Of a stretch of DNA of 64,000 nt, positions 1-9,954 are shown piece by piece. The DNA is taken from NCBI GenBank assembly GCA_028285495.1, contig JANQPB010000042.1:248001-312000 (forward strand), written 5' to 3'. Numbering within the stretch: position 1 is the first letter of the stretch; every line of letters starts with the position of its first letter. Position numbers and translations under genes: made by a program. Under the pieces are notes generated by a model. That model did not search any database. It was not told where the DNA came from and was given only the letters and a program-made list of their open reading frames with translations. The DNA comes from Acidimicrobiales bacterium (GTDB taxonomy: Bacteria; Actinomycetota; Acidimicrobiia; Acidimicrobiales; SZUA-35).

Positions 1-639
1 AAGGCCCTGATCGACCGGCTCGACGCCGAGGTTGACGACCTGCTGCTACTGATCGCCGACGAGTGGCACACGACGTGTGAGGTCCTCGGCGAGCTGCGGA
101 ATCGGCTCGGCCGCCCGCCGGTGTCCGAGGGCCCCTACGAGTACCTGTGGGTGGTCGACTTCCCCCTGTTCGTCGGGATGGACGACGCCACCGGCAACCC
201 GAAGCCGGGTCACCACGCCTTCTGCCACCCCCACCCGGAGGACCTCGACAAGCTCGAGAGCGACCCGATGGCGGTCCGGGCCTGGGCCTACGACCTCGTG
301 CTCAACGGCTGGGAGCTCGGCTCGGGCAGCATCCGGATCCACGATCCCGCCCTCCAGCAGCGGGTGTTCGACCTGATGGGGATCGAGGCCGACGAGGCCG
401 AGCAGCGCTTCGGCTTCTTCCTCAACCCGTTCAAGTACGGGGCGCCGCCCCACGGCGGCTTCGCCTACGGCCTCGACCGGCTGACCGCGATCCTGGCCGG
501 CGAGGACAACATCCGCGAGATCATCGCCTTCCCCAAGCCGCAGTCCGGCGTCGACCCGATGACCGGGGCCCCGACCGAGATCGCCGAGACGACCCTGGCT
601 GAGCTGGGCGTCCGGGTCCTGCCGCCGCCCGTCGACTGA
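1..639 (+). CDS. aspS: Aspartyl-tRNA synthetase, C-terminal part (5' end outside window)
   Basis: The last 212 residues of a class II aspartyl-tRNA synthetase, which charges tRNA-Asp (or tRNA-Asx) with aspartate in the cytoplasm. Visible are the end of the catalytic core: GSGSIRIHD (motif-2-side active-site strand), a helix with RFGFFLNPFKYGAPPHGG, motif 3 as GLDRL, and the family ending IIAFPKPQSGVDPMTGAP. The frame is open from base 1, so the start lies upstream of the window. The TGA stop is also the first codon of a dyad repeat that follows immediately. The next gene is convergent. Confidence 0.95.
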   Translation, partial: KALIDRLDAEVDDLLLLIADEWHTTCEVLGELRNRLGRPPVSEGPYEYLWVVDFPLFVGMDDATGNPKPGHHAFCHPHPEDLDKLESDPMAVRAWAYDLVLNGWELGSGSIRIHDPALQQRVFDLMGIEADEAEQRFGFFLNPFKYGAPPHGGFAYGLDRLTAILAGEDNIREIIAFPKPQSGVDPMTGAPTEIAETTLAELGVRVLPPPVD

Positions 640-691
640 GCGTCCCGGTGCGGAGCACCGGGACCCCGAGTTTCGCCTGGGCGAAACGTCG
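637..691 (+). repeat. Two-hairpin dyad repeat, copy 1 (after aspS)
   Basis: Starting at the aspS TGA there are two adjacent perfect stem-loops. Hairpin A: left arm GTCCCGGTGC at 642-651, loop GGA, right arm GCACCGGGAC at 655-664. Hairpin B: GTTTCGCC at 670-677, 2-nt loop, GGCGAAAC at 680-687, followed by GTCG. The same architecture recurs twice at 32126-32325. Compared with those copies, a C-G pair in stem A is G-C here, and stem B has paired changes, so structure is kept while sequence varies. It fills the space between convergent aspS and the VOC gene. There is no U-tract, so it is not a classic intrinsic terminator. Confidence 0.8.
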
Positions 692-757
692 CCGGTTCCC
701 GGGCCGCCCCCCGCCCGGGCTGGGCGAGGGCGCGGCCGCTCGGCGCCGACCGGCGGG

Positions 758-1129
758 CTACTCGGCCGGCGGGGTGAACACGCCGACGACACTGCCGTCC
801 GGGTCGGCCAGGTTGGCGAAGGTCAGGCCGTCGGGCAGGACCTCGGGCCCGGCCAGGACCTTGCCGCCCAGCTCCTCGGCCTGCCGGCAGGCGGCCTCGA
901 CGCTCGGCACCATGACCGAGAACATGGCGTAGTTGGTCGGCATGCCCGCCTGGGACGTGGTGACGGCGCCCGGGATGCCCTCGCCGGCGTCGGCCATGCG
1001 GTAGGCGGGACCGACCGGACCGTCGGTGAAGGTCCAGTTGAACAGCCGGCCGTAGAAGGCCTCGGTGGTGGCCTGGTCGCTGCCGGCGATCTCGAACCAG
1101 CCGACGGGGGCGGGGGTTGCGGTGCTCAT
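758..1129 (-). CDS. VOC (glyoxalase/bleomycin-resistance) family protein
   Basis: A 123-residue single-domain vicinal oxygen chelate protein. The beginning PVGWFEIAGSDQATTEAFYGRLFNW and the end LADPDGSVVGVFTPP are typical of the two beta-alpha-beta-beta-beta modules of VOC proteins. Substrate cannot be told; such proteins are often small-molecule binders or lyases. The ATG at 1129 was chosen because AAGGAG lies 6 nt upstream; a longer frame to 1288 has no family-like sequence. It sits downstream of, and on the same strand as, a WYL regulator, separated by a 165-bp gap full of hairpins, so co-transcription and regulation by that protein are plausible but inferred. Confidence 0.85.
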   Translation of the reverse strand: MSTATPAPVGWFEIAGSDQATTEAFYGRLFNWTFTDGPVGPAYRMADAGEGIPGAVTTSQAGMPTNYAMFSVMVPSVEAACRQAEELGGKVLAGPEVLPDGLTFANLADPDGSVVGVFTPPAE

Positions 1130-1150
1130 GGGGATCTCCTTCGGAGTTGT

Positions 1151-1271
1151 CGGTGAGCGGGACGGGCGTGTGCCCGTCCCGCACCGACACCCTGAACCAC
1201 GCCGCCGACAGCCCTCCGTCGGCGAAACCAGAGAGTTCCGGGTGAATCCCGACACCGTCCTGTCGGGATTC
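1151..1271. promoter_or_regulatory. Three stem-loops between WYL regulator and VOC gene
   Basis: Three perfect inverted repeats occupy the short gap. (1) CGGGACGGGC 1158-1167 with GCCCGTCCCG 1172-1181, extended by CGGTG 1151-1155 and CACCG 1182-1186 around a 2-nt bulge. (2) CGCCGAC 1203-1209 with GTCGGCG 1218-1224. (3) GAATCCCGACA 1244-1254 with TGTCGGGATTC 1261-1271, 6-nt loop. On the minus strand, (3) lies just past the regulator stop and (1) just before the VOC Shine-Dalgarno. They could be a terminator, a leader structure, or operator dyads for the WYL protein. Confidence 0.6.
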
Positions 1272-1294
1272 GGGTTCGAACTGCGCAAGTGCGT

Positions 1295-1999
1295 TCAGCC
1301 GAAGATGTCGGGCTGCTGGAGGAGCTCGGGCATGAACTCGAGGAACCGGTCGGGATCACGGACCGGGGCGGCGTCGCCGGTCAGCTCCGCCCCGTGGATC
1401 CGGTCGAGCCGGAACGAGCGGGCGTCGTCCCGCAGGCGGCACCAGCCGACGAGGTACCAGTCGTCGTCGATGGCGACGACCCCGACCGGCTCGACCTCCC
1501 GCTTCGACGCCACCGACTGGCCGTCGAGGTAGTCGATGGCGACGACCAGCTGCTCGGTGATCGCCCGCTGCACGGTGAGGGGTACCTGGGGGAGCGAGCC
1601 GCCGGCCCGCGGGCGCTGGTAGCGCCGGACCCGGGCCGCCATCGTGCGGGTCTGCTCCAGGTCGTCGGCGGACATGGCCGCCAGCACCTTGTTCCTGGCC
1701 GATCGACCCGCCGCCGCGAACGGTCCCGTGTCGTCCGAGAGCGCAACGGCGATGGCGAGGGCCTCCGTCGGGCTGAAGTTGACCGGGGGGAGGGTCCTGG
1801 CCCGGTCGATCGAGTAGCCGCCCCGCCGACCGGCCGCGCCCCGGATCGGCACCCCGGCCTCCTGGAGGGCCAGGATGTCGCGCTCGATCGTGCGGGTCGA
1901 CACCTCGTAGCGGTCGCCGAGCTCTCTCGCCGTCTGGGATGCCGGAGCCGAGGCCCGCAGCTCCTCGACGATGGCGTAGAGGCGGTCGGTTCGGTTCAT
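1295..1999 (-). CDS. WYL-domain transcriptional regulator (HTH + WYL)
   Basis: A 234-residue YafY/PafBC-type regulator. An N-terminal winged helix-turn-helix (about residues 1-60) includes the phrase YEVSTRTIERDILALQEAG, typical of HTH_11/DeoR-like WYL regulators. The C-terminal WYL domain (about 135-225) has DDWYLVGWCRLRDDARSFRLDRI, where the WYLVGWC element and the downstream arginines form the presumed ligand/nucleic-acid binding surface. Start ATG at 1999: an AATACT box lies 6 nt upstream (2006-2011) with no Shine-Dalgarno, suggesting a leaderless mRNA. It is divergent from rarA and upstream of the VOC gene, its likely target. Confidence 0.85.
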   Translation of the reverse strand: MNRTDRLYAIVEELRASAPASQTARELGDRYEVSTRTIERDILALQEAGVPIRGAAGRRGGYSIDRARTLPPVNFSPTEALAIAVALSDDTGPFAAAGRSARNKVLAAMSADDLEQTRTMAARVRRYQRPRAGGSLPQVPLTVQRAITEQLVVAIDYLDGQSVASKREVEPVGVVAIDDDWYLVGWCRLRDDARSFRLDRIHGAELTGDAAPVRDPDRFLEFMPELLQQPDIFG

Positions 2000-2118
2000 G
2001 CCGCCAGTATTCCACCGCCTGGCCGGTCGGTGGTCGGGTGAACGCCGGCGGCCACTAGGGTCGAAGACCGGGCGAGCGACGCTCGAACGCAACAACGTCG
2101 GGGACGGGAGGTCGGGCG

Positions 2119-3468
2119 GTGGCAGACGATCTGTTCGCAGCGGCGGCCGAGGAGCGCCTGGCCACCCGCTCGCCGCTGGCCAGCCGCCTGCGGCCGCGGT
2201 CGCTGGACGAGGTGGTCGGGCAGCGCCACCTGCTGGGACCGGACGGGGCGCTTCGGCGGCTGGTCGAGGCCGACCGGCTGTCGTCGGCCATCCTCTGGGG
2301 CCCGGCCGGGACCGGCAAGACCACCCTCGCCCGGCTCGTCGCCGGGGACTCGGCAAAGGAGTTCGTCCAGCTCTCGGCGGTCAACGCCACCGTCAAGGAC
2401 GTGCGGGAGGTCATCGCCGCCGCCGAGCAGCGACTCGGCGCTCACGATCGGGGCACGATCCTGTTCCTCGACGAGGTCCACCGCTTCAACAAGGCCCAGC
2501 AGGACGCGCTGCTCCCGGCGGTCGAGTCCGGGGTCCTGACCCTGATCGGTGCGACGACCGAGAACCCGTTCTTCGAGGTCAACCCACCGTTGCGGAGCCG
2601 CTCGACCCTGTTCCGGCTCGAGGCCCTCGGCGAGGACGACCTCGCCACCCTGATCGAACGGGGCCTGGAGGTCGAGTCGGCCTCGGCCACCCCCGAGGCC
2701 GTTGCCTACCTGGCCTCCCGGGCCGCCGGCGACGGTCGTCAGGTGCTCACCACGCTGGAGGTGGCGATCGCCCTGGCCGAGGTCAGGGCCGCCGGCGCCG
2801 AAAGGGCAGACGACGGCCCGATCGACGGCCGGGTCACGCTCGCCGACGCCGAGGCCGCCACCGACCTCAAGGCGCTCCGCTACGGGCGCGACGAGCACTA
2901 CGACATCATCAGCGCCTTCATCAAGAGCATCCGGGGCACCGACCCCGACGCCGCCCTCTACTGGCTTGCCCGCATGTTGGCCGCCGGCGAGGACCCGAGG
3001 TTCATCGCCCGCCGGCTGGTGATCGCAGCCTCCGAGGACATCGGCCTGGCCGATCACACGGCCCTGTCGGTGGCGACGGCCGCTGCGGCGGCCGTCGACT
3101 ACGTCGGCCTGCCGGAGGCCAGGATCAACCTGGCCCACGCCACCGTCCACCTGGCCACATCGCCCAAGTCCAACACCGCCTACATGGGCCTCAACCGGGC
3201 GGTGGCCGACGTCCAGGACCTCCCGGCCGGCGAGGTGCCGATGCACCTGCGGGATTCGTCGTACCGGGGGGCGGCCTCGCTCGGGCACGGCGAGGGCTAC
3301 CGCTATCCTCATGACGACCCGACGGGCCACGTGGCCCAGCAGTACAAGCCCGACGAGGTGCGCGAGCGCCGGTACTACCTGCCTTCGACCCACGGCGAGG
3401 AGGCCGGGATCGCCGAGCGGCTGGCCCGACTGGAGCACGACATGGGAGACAGCGAGGGCACGCCATGA
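2119..3468 (+). CDS. rarA: Replication-associated recombination protein A (RarA/MgsA AAA+ ATPase)
   Basis: A 449-residue clamp-loader-like AAA+ ATPase that acts at stalled replication forks. Walker A GPAGTGKTT is at residues 61-69, Walker B ILFLDEVHRF at 114-122, and sensor 1 GATTENP around 144-150. The C-terminal oligomerisation region carries the family's RRLVIAASEDIGLAD and a Y-R-Y-P-H-D segment. GTG start with GGGAGG 8 nt upstream. A TAGGGT box at 2056-2061 could be its promoter. The stop overlaps the next start as ATGA, and the three genes to 4555 are joined by 4-nt overlaps, so this is a translationally coupled group ahead of alaS. Confidence 0.95.
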   Translation: MADDLFAAAAEERLATRSPLASRLRPRSLDEVVGQRHLLGPDGALRRLVEADRLSSAILWGPAGTGKTTLARLVAGDSAKEFVQLSAVNATVKDVREVIAAAEQRLGAHDRGTILFLDEVHRFNKAQQDALLPAVESGVLTLIGATTENPFFEVNPPLRSRSTLFRLEALGEDDLATLIERGLEVESASATPEAVAYLASRAAGDGRQVLTTLEVAIALAEVRAAGAERADDGPIDGRVTLADAEAATDLKALRYGRDEHYDIISAFIKSIRGTDPDAALYWLARMLAAGEDPRFIARRLVIAASEDIGLADHTALSVATAAAAAVDYVGLPEARINLAHATVHLATSPKSNTAYMGLNRAVADVQDLPAGEVPMHLRDSSYRGAASLGHGEGYRYPHDDPTGHVAQQYKPDEVRERRYYLPSTHGEEAGIAERLARLEHDMGDSEGTP

Positions 3469-3902
3469 CCCTGGTCGAGGTCGCAGCCCTGATCGTGACG
3501 CTGGCGGTCGTGGTGGCGGCGGTGTTCCTCATCACCGCGGTCAACAACCTCAACCGCAGCCTGGCCAAGCTCGAGGACACCGCCAACCAGCTGCGCGACG
3601 AGGGGATGGCCGCCTTCCGCGAGCTGCGGCAACTCGTTGCCGACGCCGACGCCGAGCTCGACAAGGTCGACCTCGTCCTCGACCGGGCCGACCAGGCCAC
3701 CACCCACATCTCCGAGACCAGCCGCCGCACCCACGAGGCGGTCCAGGATCCCGTCATCCGCGGCCTCGCCGTCGCCTCCGGCACCAGCCGGGTGGCCAGG
3801 GCGTGGCTGTGGGGTCGCCGCAGACGCAACCGCCGAGAGCCCGAACTGACGGCCGGCGTCGCCGGAGACGGGGGACCGGCGGCCGGGGAGCTGGGCCCGT
3901 GA
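3465..3902 (+). CDS. DUF948 family membrane-anchored coiled-coil protein
   Basis: A 145-residue protein with one N-terminal transmembrane helix (about residues 5-25, LIVTLAVVVAAVFLIT) followed by a charged amphipathic segment (about 28-85, with LNRSLAKLEDTANQLRDEG and DAELDKVDLVLDRAD) that looks like a coiled coil. This is the layout of DUF948, found beside alaS across Actinobacteria. The tail is basic (WGRRRRNRRE) then Gly/Pro rich. Function is unknown; anchoring in the cytoplasmic membrane is inferred. ATG overlaps the rarA stop (ATGA); its own stop overlaps the next gene as GTGA. Confidence 0.75.
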   Translation: MTLVEVAALIVTLAVVVAAVFLITAVNNLNRSLAKLEDTANQLRDEGMAAFRELRQLVADADAELDKVDLVLDRADQATTHISETSRRTHEAVQDPVIRGLAVASGTSRVARAWLWGRRRRNRREPELTAGVAGDGGPAAGELGP

Positions 3903-4555
3903 TCACCTTCGTGACCAGGCGCCTCTGGCGGCTGCTCGGCCGCCGACTCGGCTGGATGGCGCTGGCGGCAGCGGCCCGCACGCTGCTGCGGCGGGACGGC
4001 TCCCGGAGGGTCGACGAGGCCTCGACCGAGTTGGAGGAGCGGCTGCCCGACCGGGTGGTGATGGCCCTCGACGCGATGCCGGGCGACCCGCTGCGCCGGG
4101 GCGGGCAGGCCGTGGTGGCCGGCCGCTCGGCCCGCCGGGTCGCCGCCGAGGCCGGACGGGCGACGCGGGCCGCCGACCGGGGCAGGCGGCGGGTCGCCGG
4201 CGCCATCGACCGGGCCGCCGACCTGGTCGAGGGACGCCCCCGCCCGGCGGCCGCCGGCCGAGCGCTCGGTGAGCGGTTCGGGGTCGAGGTCCGCACCGAG
4301 TCGGACCGGGCGCAACGCGAGCTGCGTTCGCAGATGCTGGGCCACAGTCGAGGCCGGGCCGCCGCCGACGACGCCATGCTCGACCGGCGCGAGCCGTTCG
4401 GCGGCGTGATCGACCTGGAGTCCGACCGGTCGGACCCCGAGCCGCCGGCGCCGGTCCGGCAGGGCCGCTTCCGGGCCCCCCGCCGCCGGACATCGGTGGT
4501 GGTCGATCGGGTGCAGCGGACCTACCACCGGCCCCGCCGGCCGTGGGACCGCTGA
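3899..4555 (+). CDS. Arginine-rich hypothetical protein in the DUF948-alaS slot
   Basis: A 218-residue protein, not recognised by family sequence. It begins ITFVTRRLWRLLGRRLGWMALAAAARTLL, a short hydrophobic or amphipathic helix, then is strongly Arg/Ala rich and probably basic, with a C-terminus of RQGRFRAPRRRTSVVVDRV. In many actinobacteria a small membrane-associated protein (DUF6167 type) sits between DUF948 and alaS; position argues this is the local counterpart, but I cannot show homology. The GTG start overlaps the upstream stop by 4 nt, which fixes the frame. Confidence 0.6.
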   Translation: MITFVTRRLWRLLGRRLGWMALAAAARTLLRRDGSRRVDEASTELEERLPDRVVMALDAMPGDPLRRGGQAVVAGRSARRVAAEAGRATRAADRGRRRVAGAIDRAADLVEGRPRPAAAGRALGERFGVEVRTESDRAQRELRSQMLGHSRGRAAADDAMLDRREPFGGVIDLESDRSDPEPPAPVRQGRFRAPRRRTSVVVDRVQRTYHRPRRPWDR

Positions 4556-4647
4556 CCGGCCGCACCGGTTCCGGAGCGCCGAGCGTGGCCTCGTCCGGCA
4601 ACGTTACGAGCGGTTCATAATCGGTCGGGCCCCTCCGGGCCCGCCGG

Positions 4648-4653
4648 TAGTGT
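4648..4653 (+). promoter_or_regulatory. -10-like TAGTGT box, leaderless alaS
   Basis: TAGTGT ends 7 nt before the alaS GTG, which puts the expected transcription start at or next to the start codon. No Shine-Dalgarno is present. A 7-bp hairpin (4626-4632 with 4637-4643) lies just upstream. Confidence 0.5.
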
Positions 4654-4660
4654 TGTTTCG

Positions 4661-7236
<2,576 letters not shown>

Positions 7237-7240
<4 letters not shown>

Positions 7241-7686
7241 GCCGGCCCCGCATCCCGGGTGATGGTCGGGTCCTGGCCCTCGACCTCGGCCGCAAGCGCA
7301 TCGGCGTCGCCGTCAGCGACGACGCCAGGACCGTCGTGACCCCGTACCGGACCGTGAACCGCACCGGCCATCGTCCGGACGACCATGCGGCGCTGGCGGC
7401 CGTGGTGGCCGAGGCCGGCGCCGTCGGCGTGGTCGCAGGCCTACCCCTGTCGCTCGACGGGTCGATCGGCCCGGCGGCCAAGGCCATCCTGTCGGAGGTC
7501 AAGGCCCTCCGCCAGGTCCTCGACGTGCCGATCGAGACCCACGACGAGCGTCTGAGCACGGTCACGGCCGAGGCCCAGCTCGACCGGGGTGGGGTCCGCG
7601 GCAGCCGCAGACGGGAGGTCGTCGACCAGCTGGCCGCCGCCGTCATCCTCGAGGCCTGGCTCGCCTCCCGGCCCGAGGTCGACTGA
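7237..7686 (+). CDS. ruvX: RuvX/YqgF family putative pre-16S rRNA nuclease, probable CTG start
   Basis: About 149 residues of the RNase H-fold YqgF family implicated in processing the 5' end of 16S rRNA. The N-terminal signature GRVLALDLGRKRIGVAVSD carries the first catalytic Asp; further on are THDERLST and the C-terminal DQLAAAVIL. The first in-frame GTG (7336) would delete the catalytic strand, and there is no ATG/GTG/TTG between the upstream in-frame stop (7195) and it. The best start is CTG at 7237, which overlaps the alaS stop as CTGA, the same geometry as the ATGA/GTGA couplings used elsewhere in this window. Confidence 0.85.
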
Positions 7687-7763
7687 GGCGCCGGCGCCGA
7701 CCCCGGCCAGGCGGGGTCCGGCAGCTTCTCCTGCGCCGCGCCGTTCCCCGCTGGCGGCGTGAG

Positions 7764-7769
7764 TAGGAT
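7764..7769 (+). promoter_or_regulatory. -10-like TAGGAT box, leaderless mltG
   Basis: TAGGAT ends 6 nt before the mltG GTG in the 89-bp ruvX-mltG gap; no Shine-Dalgarno. Suggests mltG has its own leaderless promoter. Confidence 0.5.
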
Positions 7770-7775
7770 GGCCCG

Positions 7776-8936
7776 GTGACCTACCTCGACGAACCCGGCA
7801 GTCGGGCCGAAGGAGACCTCGCCGTCGACGAGGTCGGTCTCGAGCAGCTGGAGTGGGAGGACGAGAGCCAGTTCGTCCGGTCGCGGCCGGCGGGGCTCCG
7901 GATCCTGCGGGCCGTCGTCGCCGCCGTGATCCTCGCCGTCATCGGGTTCGTGATCTTCACCACCGCCCGAGACTGGTTCGCGGCCCAGCTCGACCCCGAG
8001 GGTGAGCCCCGGGGCGAGGTCCCCGTCACGATCGAGGTCGGGTCGACCACCGGCGACATCGCCTCGACGCTCGAGGCGGCCGGCGTCATCCCCAACTCGA
8101 CGTTCTTCCGGTACTACGCCGAGTGGCAGGACGAGGGCAACTTCCAGGCCGGCGAGTACACGATGCAGGAGAACATGTCGGCCGACGAGGCCATCGCCAT
8201 CCTCCAGCTCGGCCCCAAGCAGATCGAGTACGGCGAGTTCATCATCCCCGAGGGCCTGTGGGTCAACGAGATCCTCGACCGCACGGCGGCCCAGATTCCC
8301 GGCATCACGATGGCTCAGCTCCGCACGGCGCTCGACTCGGGCGCGGTCCAGCCCCGTTACCGCCCAACCGGCAACGTCTCGTGGGAAGGCCTGCTGTTCC
8401 CGGCCAAGTACTTCATCGAGCAGGACATCACCCCCGAAGAGGTCCTGGCCAAGATGAGCAACGAGTTCGCCAAGGTCACCGGCGAGCTCGGCTACGGCGC
8501 AGCCGAGCGCACGTTCAACCTGTCGGCCTACGAGGTCATCATCATCGCCTCGCTGATCGAGGCCGAGGCCAAGACCGAGGGCGACCGGGCCAAGATCTCC
8601 CGGGTCATCCACAACCGGCTGGCCGAGGGCATCCCGCTCGGCATCGACGCCACCCTGATCTACGAGAACGGCATCCGGGGCGAGGTGCCGACCCGGGAGC
8701 AGCTCGACACACCGACGCCGTACAACACCCGCCACCCCGAGGTCACCGGCCTGCCCCCGACGCCGATCGCGGCCCCCGGTCGGGCGTCGCTCGAAGCGGC
8801 GATGAACCCGACGCCGGGGCCGTGGCTGTTCTACGTGTTGATCGACGAGCAGGGCAACCACGCGTTCGCCACCACGCTCGACGAGCACAACACCAACGTG
8901 GCCATCGCCAGGGAGAAGGGCCTGCTCGACGGATGA
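7776..8936 (+). CDS. mltG: Endolytic murein transglycosylase MltG (YceG-like)
   Basis: A 386-residue single-pass membrane protein that cleaves nascent peptidoglycan strands. Acidic cytoplasmic tail (1-40), one transmembrane helix (about 43-63, VVAAVILAVIGFVIF), then the extracellular YceG domain with a LysM-like subdomain (about 80-160) and the catalytic part containing ASLIEAEAKT (about 258-267), whose glutamate is the conserved catalytic residue. TPYNTRHPEVTGLPPTPI is also family-typical. Sits between ruvX and aroE as in most actinobacteria. GTG start, see upstream -10 box. Confidence 0.93.
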   Translation: MTYLDEPGSRAEGDLAVDEVGLEQLEWEDESQFVRSRPAGLRILRAVVAAVILAVIGFVIFTTARDWFAAQLDPEGEPRGEVPVTIEVGSTTGDIASTLEAAGVIPNSTFFRYYAEWQDEGNFQAGEYTMQENMSADEAIAILQLGPKQIEYGEFIIPEGLWVNEILDRTAAQIPGITMAQLRTALDSGAVQPRYRPTGNVSWEGLLFPAKYFIEQDITPEEVLAKMSNEFAKVTGELGYGAAERTFNLSAYEVIIIASLIEAEAKTEGDRAKISRVIHNRLAEGIPLGIDATLIYENGIRGEVPTREQLDTPTPYNTRHPEVTGLPPTPIAAPGRASLEAAMNPTPGPWLFYVLIDEQGNHAFATTLDEHNTNVAIAREKGLLDG

Positions 8937-8964
8937 CGTCGAGCCCTCGAGGGCTGACGTCGAG
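8934..8964 (+). repeat. Palindrome flanked by 10-bp direct repeats, mltG-aroE gap
   Basis: A perfect 14-bp palindrome (AGCCCTCGAGGGCT, 8942-8955) is bracketed by two copies of TGACGTCGAG (8934-8943 and 8955-8964, 21 bp apart). The first copy includes the mltG stop codon. Small but tidy; may be a protein site or a leader hairpin before aroE. Confidence 0.45.
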
Positions 8965-8985
8965 CGCCCGCCAGCCGACGGACCG

Positions 8986-9846
8986 ATGATCACGGGAGCG
9001 ACCCGGCTGGCCGGCGTCATCGGCGATCCGGTGCGACACTCGCTGTCGCCGGTGATCCACAACGCCGCCTTCGCCGACCTCGGGCTCGACTGGGTGTACG
9101 TCGCCCTGCCGGTCGCCGCCGGTGGGGGAGCGGCGGCGGCCGAGGCGATGCGAACGCTCGGGATCGACGGCCTGTCGGTCACCATGCCCCACAAGGGCGA
9201 CGTGGCCGTCGCCGCCGACGAGCTGTCGACGGCGGCCGCCGCACTCGGCGTGGCCAACTGCCTGCAGCGGGTCACCGGTCCCGACGCCGGCGACCGAACC
9301 GGCGACCGCATCGTCGGGCACTCCACCGACGGCGACGGGTTCGTGTGGGCATTCGAGCACCGCTTCGGCGTCCCGCCCGAGGGTCTGTCGTTCCTCGTCG
9401 CCGGGGCCGGCGGGGCCGCCCGATCGATCGTCGAGGCGCTCGGCCGGGCCGGAGCGGCCGGGATCGCCGTCACCAACCGCAGCCCCGAGCGTGCGGTCCC
9501 GGTGGCGGCGCTCGCGCCCTGCGCCCGGGTTGGCGAGGCCACGGTCGACGAGGTGGCGGCGGCCGACGTCGTGGTCAACACCACCTCGGTCGGCATGGCC
9601 GGCGGCCCCGACCCAGACGGCTGCCCGATCCCGATCGCCGGGCTGCGGACCGGGCACCGGGTCGTCGACATCGTCTACCAGCCGAGGCGGACCCCGCTGC
9701 TGGTGGCGGCCGAGGCGGTCGGCGCGGCCACCGACAACGGCGTGGCCATGCTGGTCGGCCAGGCCGCCCTGGCCTTCGAGCTGTGGACCGGGGTCGACGC
9801 CCCGATCGAGGTCATGACCGCGGCCGTCGAGGCCGCTGACCGCTGA
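8986..9846 (+). CDS. aroE: Shikimate 5-dehydrogenase
   Basis: A 286-residue NADP-dependent enzyme reducing 3-dehydroshikimate to shikimate (aromatic amino acid pathway). Substrate-binding SLSPVIHN lies at residues 19-26, catalytic lysine in MPHKGD at 70, nucleotide-binding VAGAGGAARSIVEALG in the middle, and NTTSVGM in the C-terminal half. Also typical are QPRRTPLL and NGVAMLVGQAA. Length is normal. ATG start; no strong Shine-Dalgarno. aroKB follows one gene later, so the pathway genes are clustered. Confidence 0.95.
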   Translation: MITGATRLAGVIGDPVRHSLSPVIHNAAFADLGLDWVYVALPVAAGGGAAAAEAMRTLGIDGLSVTMPHKGDVAVAADELSTAAAALGVANCLQRVTGPDAGDRTGDRIVGHSTDGDGFVWAFEHRFGVPPEGLSFLVAGAGGAARSIVEALGRAGAAGIAVTNRSPERAVPVAALAPCARVGEATVDEVAAADVVVNTTSVGMAGGPDPDGCPIPIAGLRTGHRVVDIVYQPRRTPLLVAAEAVGAATDNGVAMLVGQAALAFELWTGVDAPIEVMTAAVEAADR

Positions 9847-9954
9847 AGCCGGGCGATCCCGGCGCCCGACCCTCAACTCCGACCACCACCGTCCGATGGC
9901 TGTGCGTACCAAAGGACTCGTCCGCTGTGGTTCGGGCGATAGTGGGAGGTAACC

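Noticed and set aside
4556..4660. T-box leader for alaS (also considered for pheS)
   Set aside because: The gap is too short, has no T-box sequence and the start looks leaderless. pheS follows its upstream gene by 6 bp.
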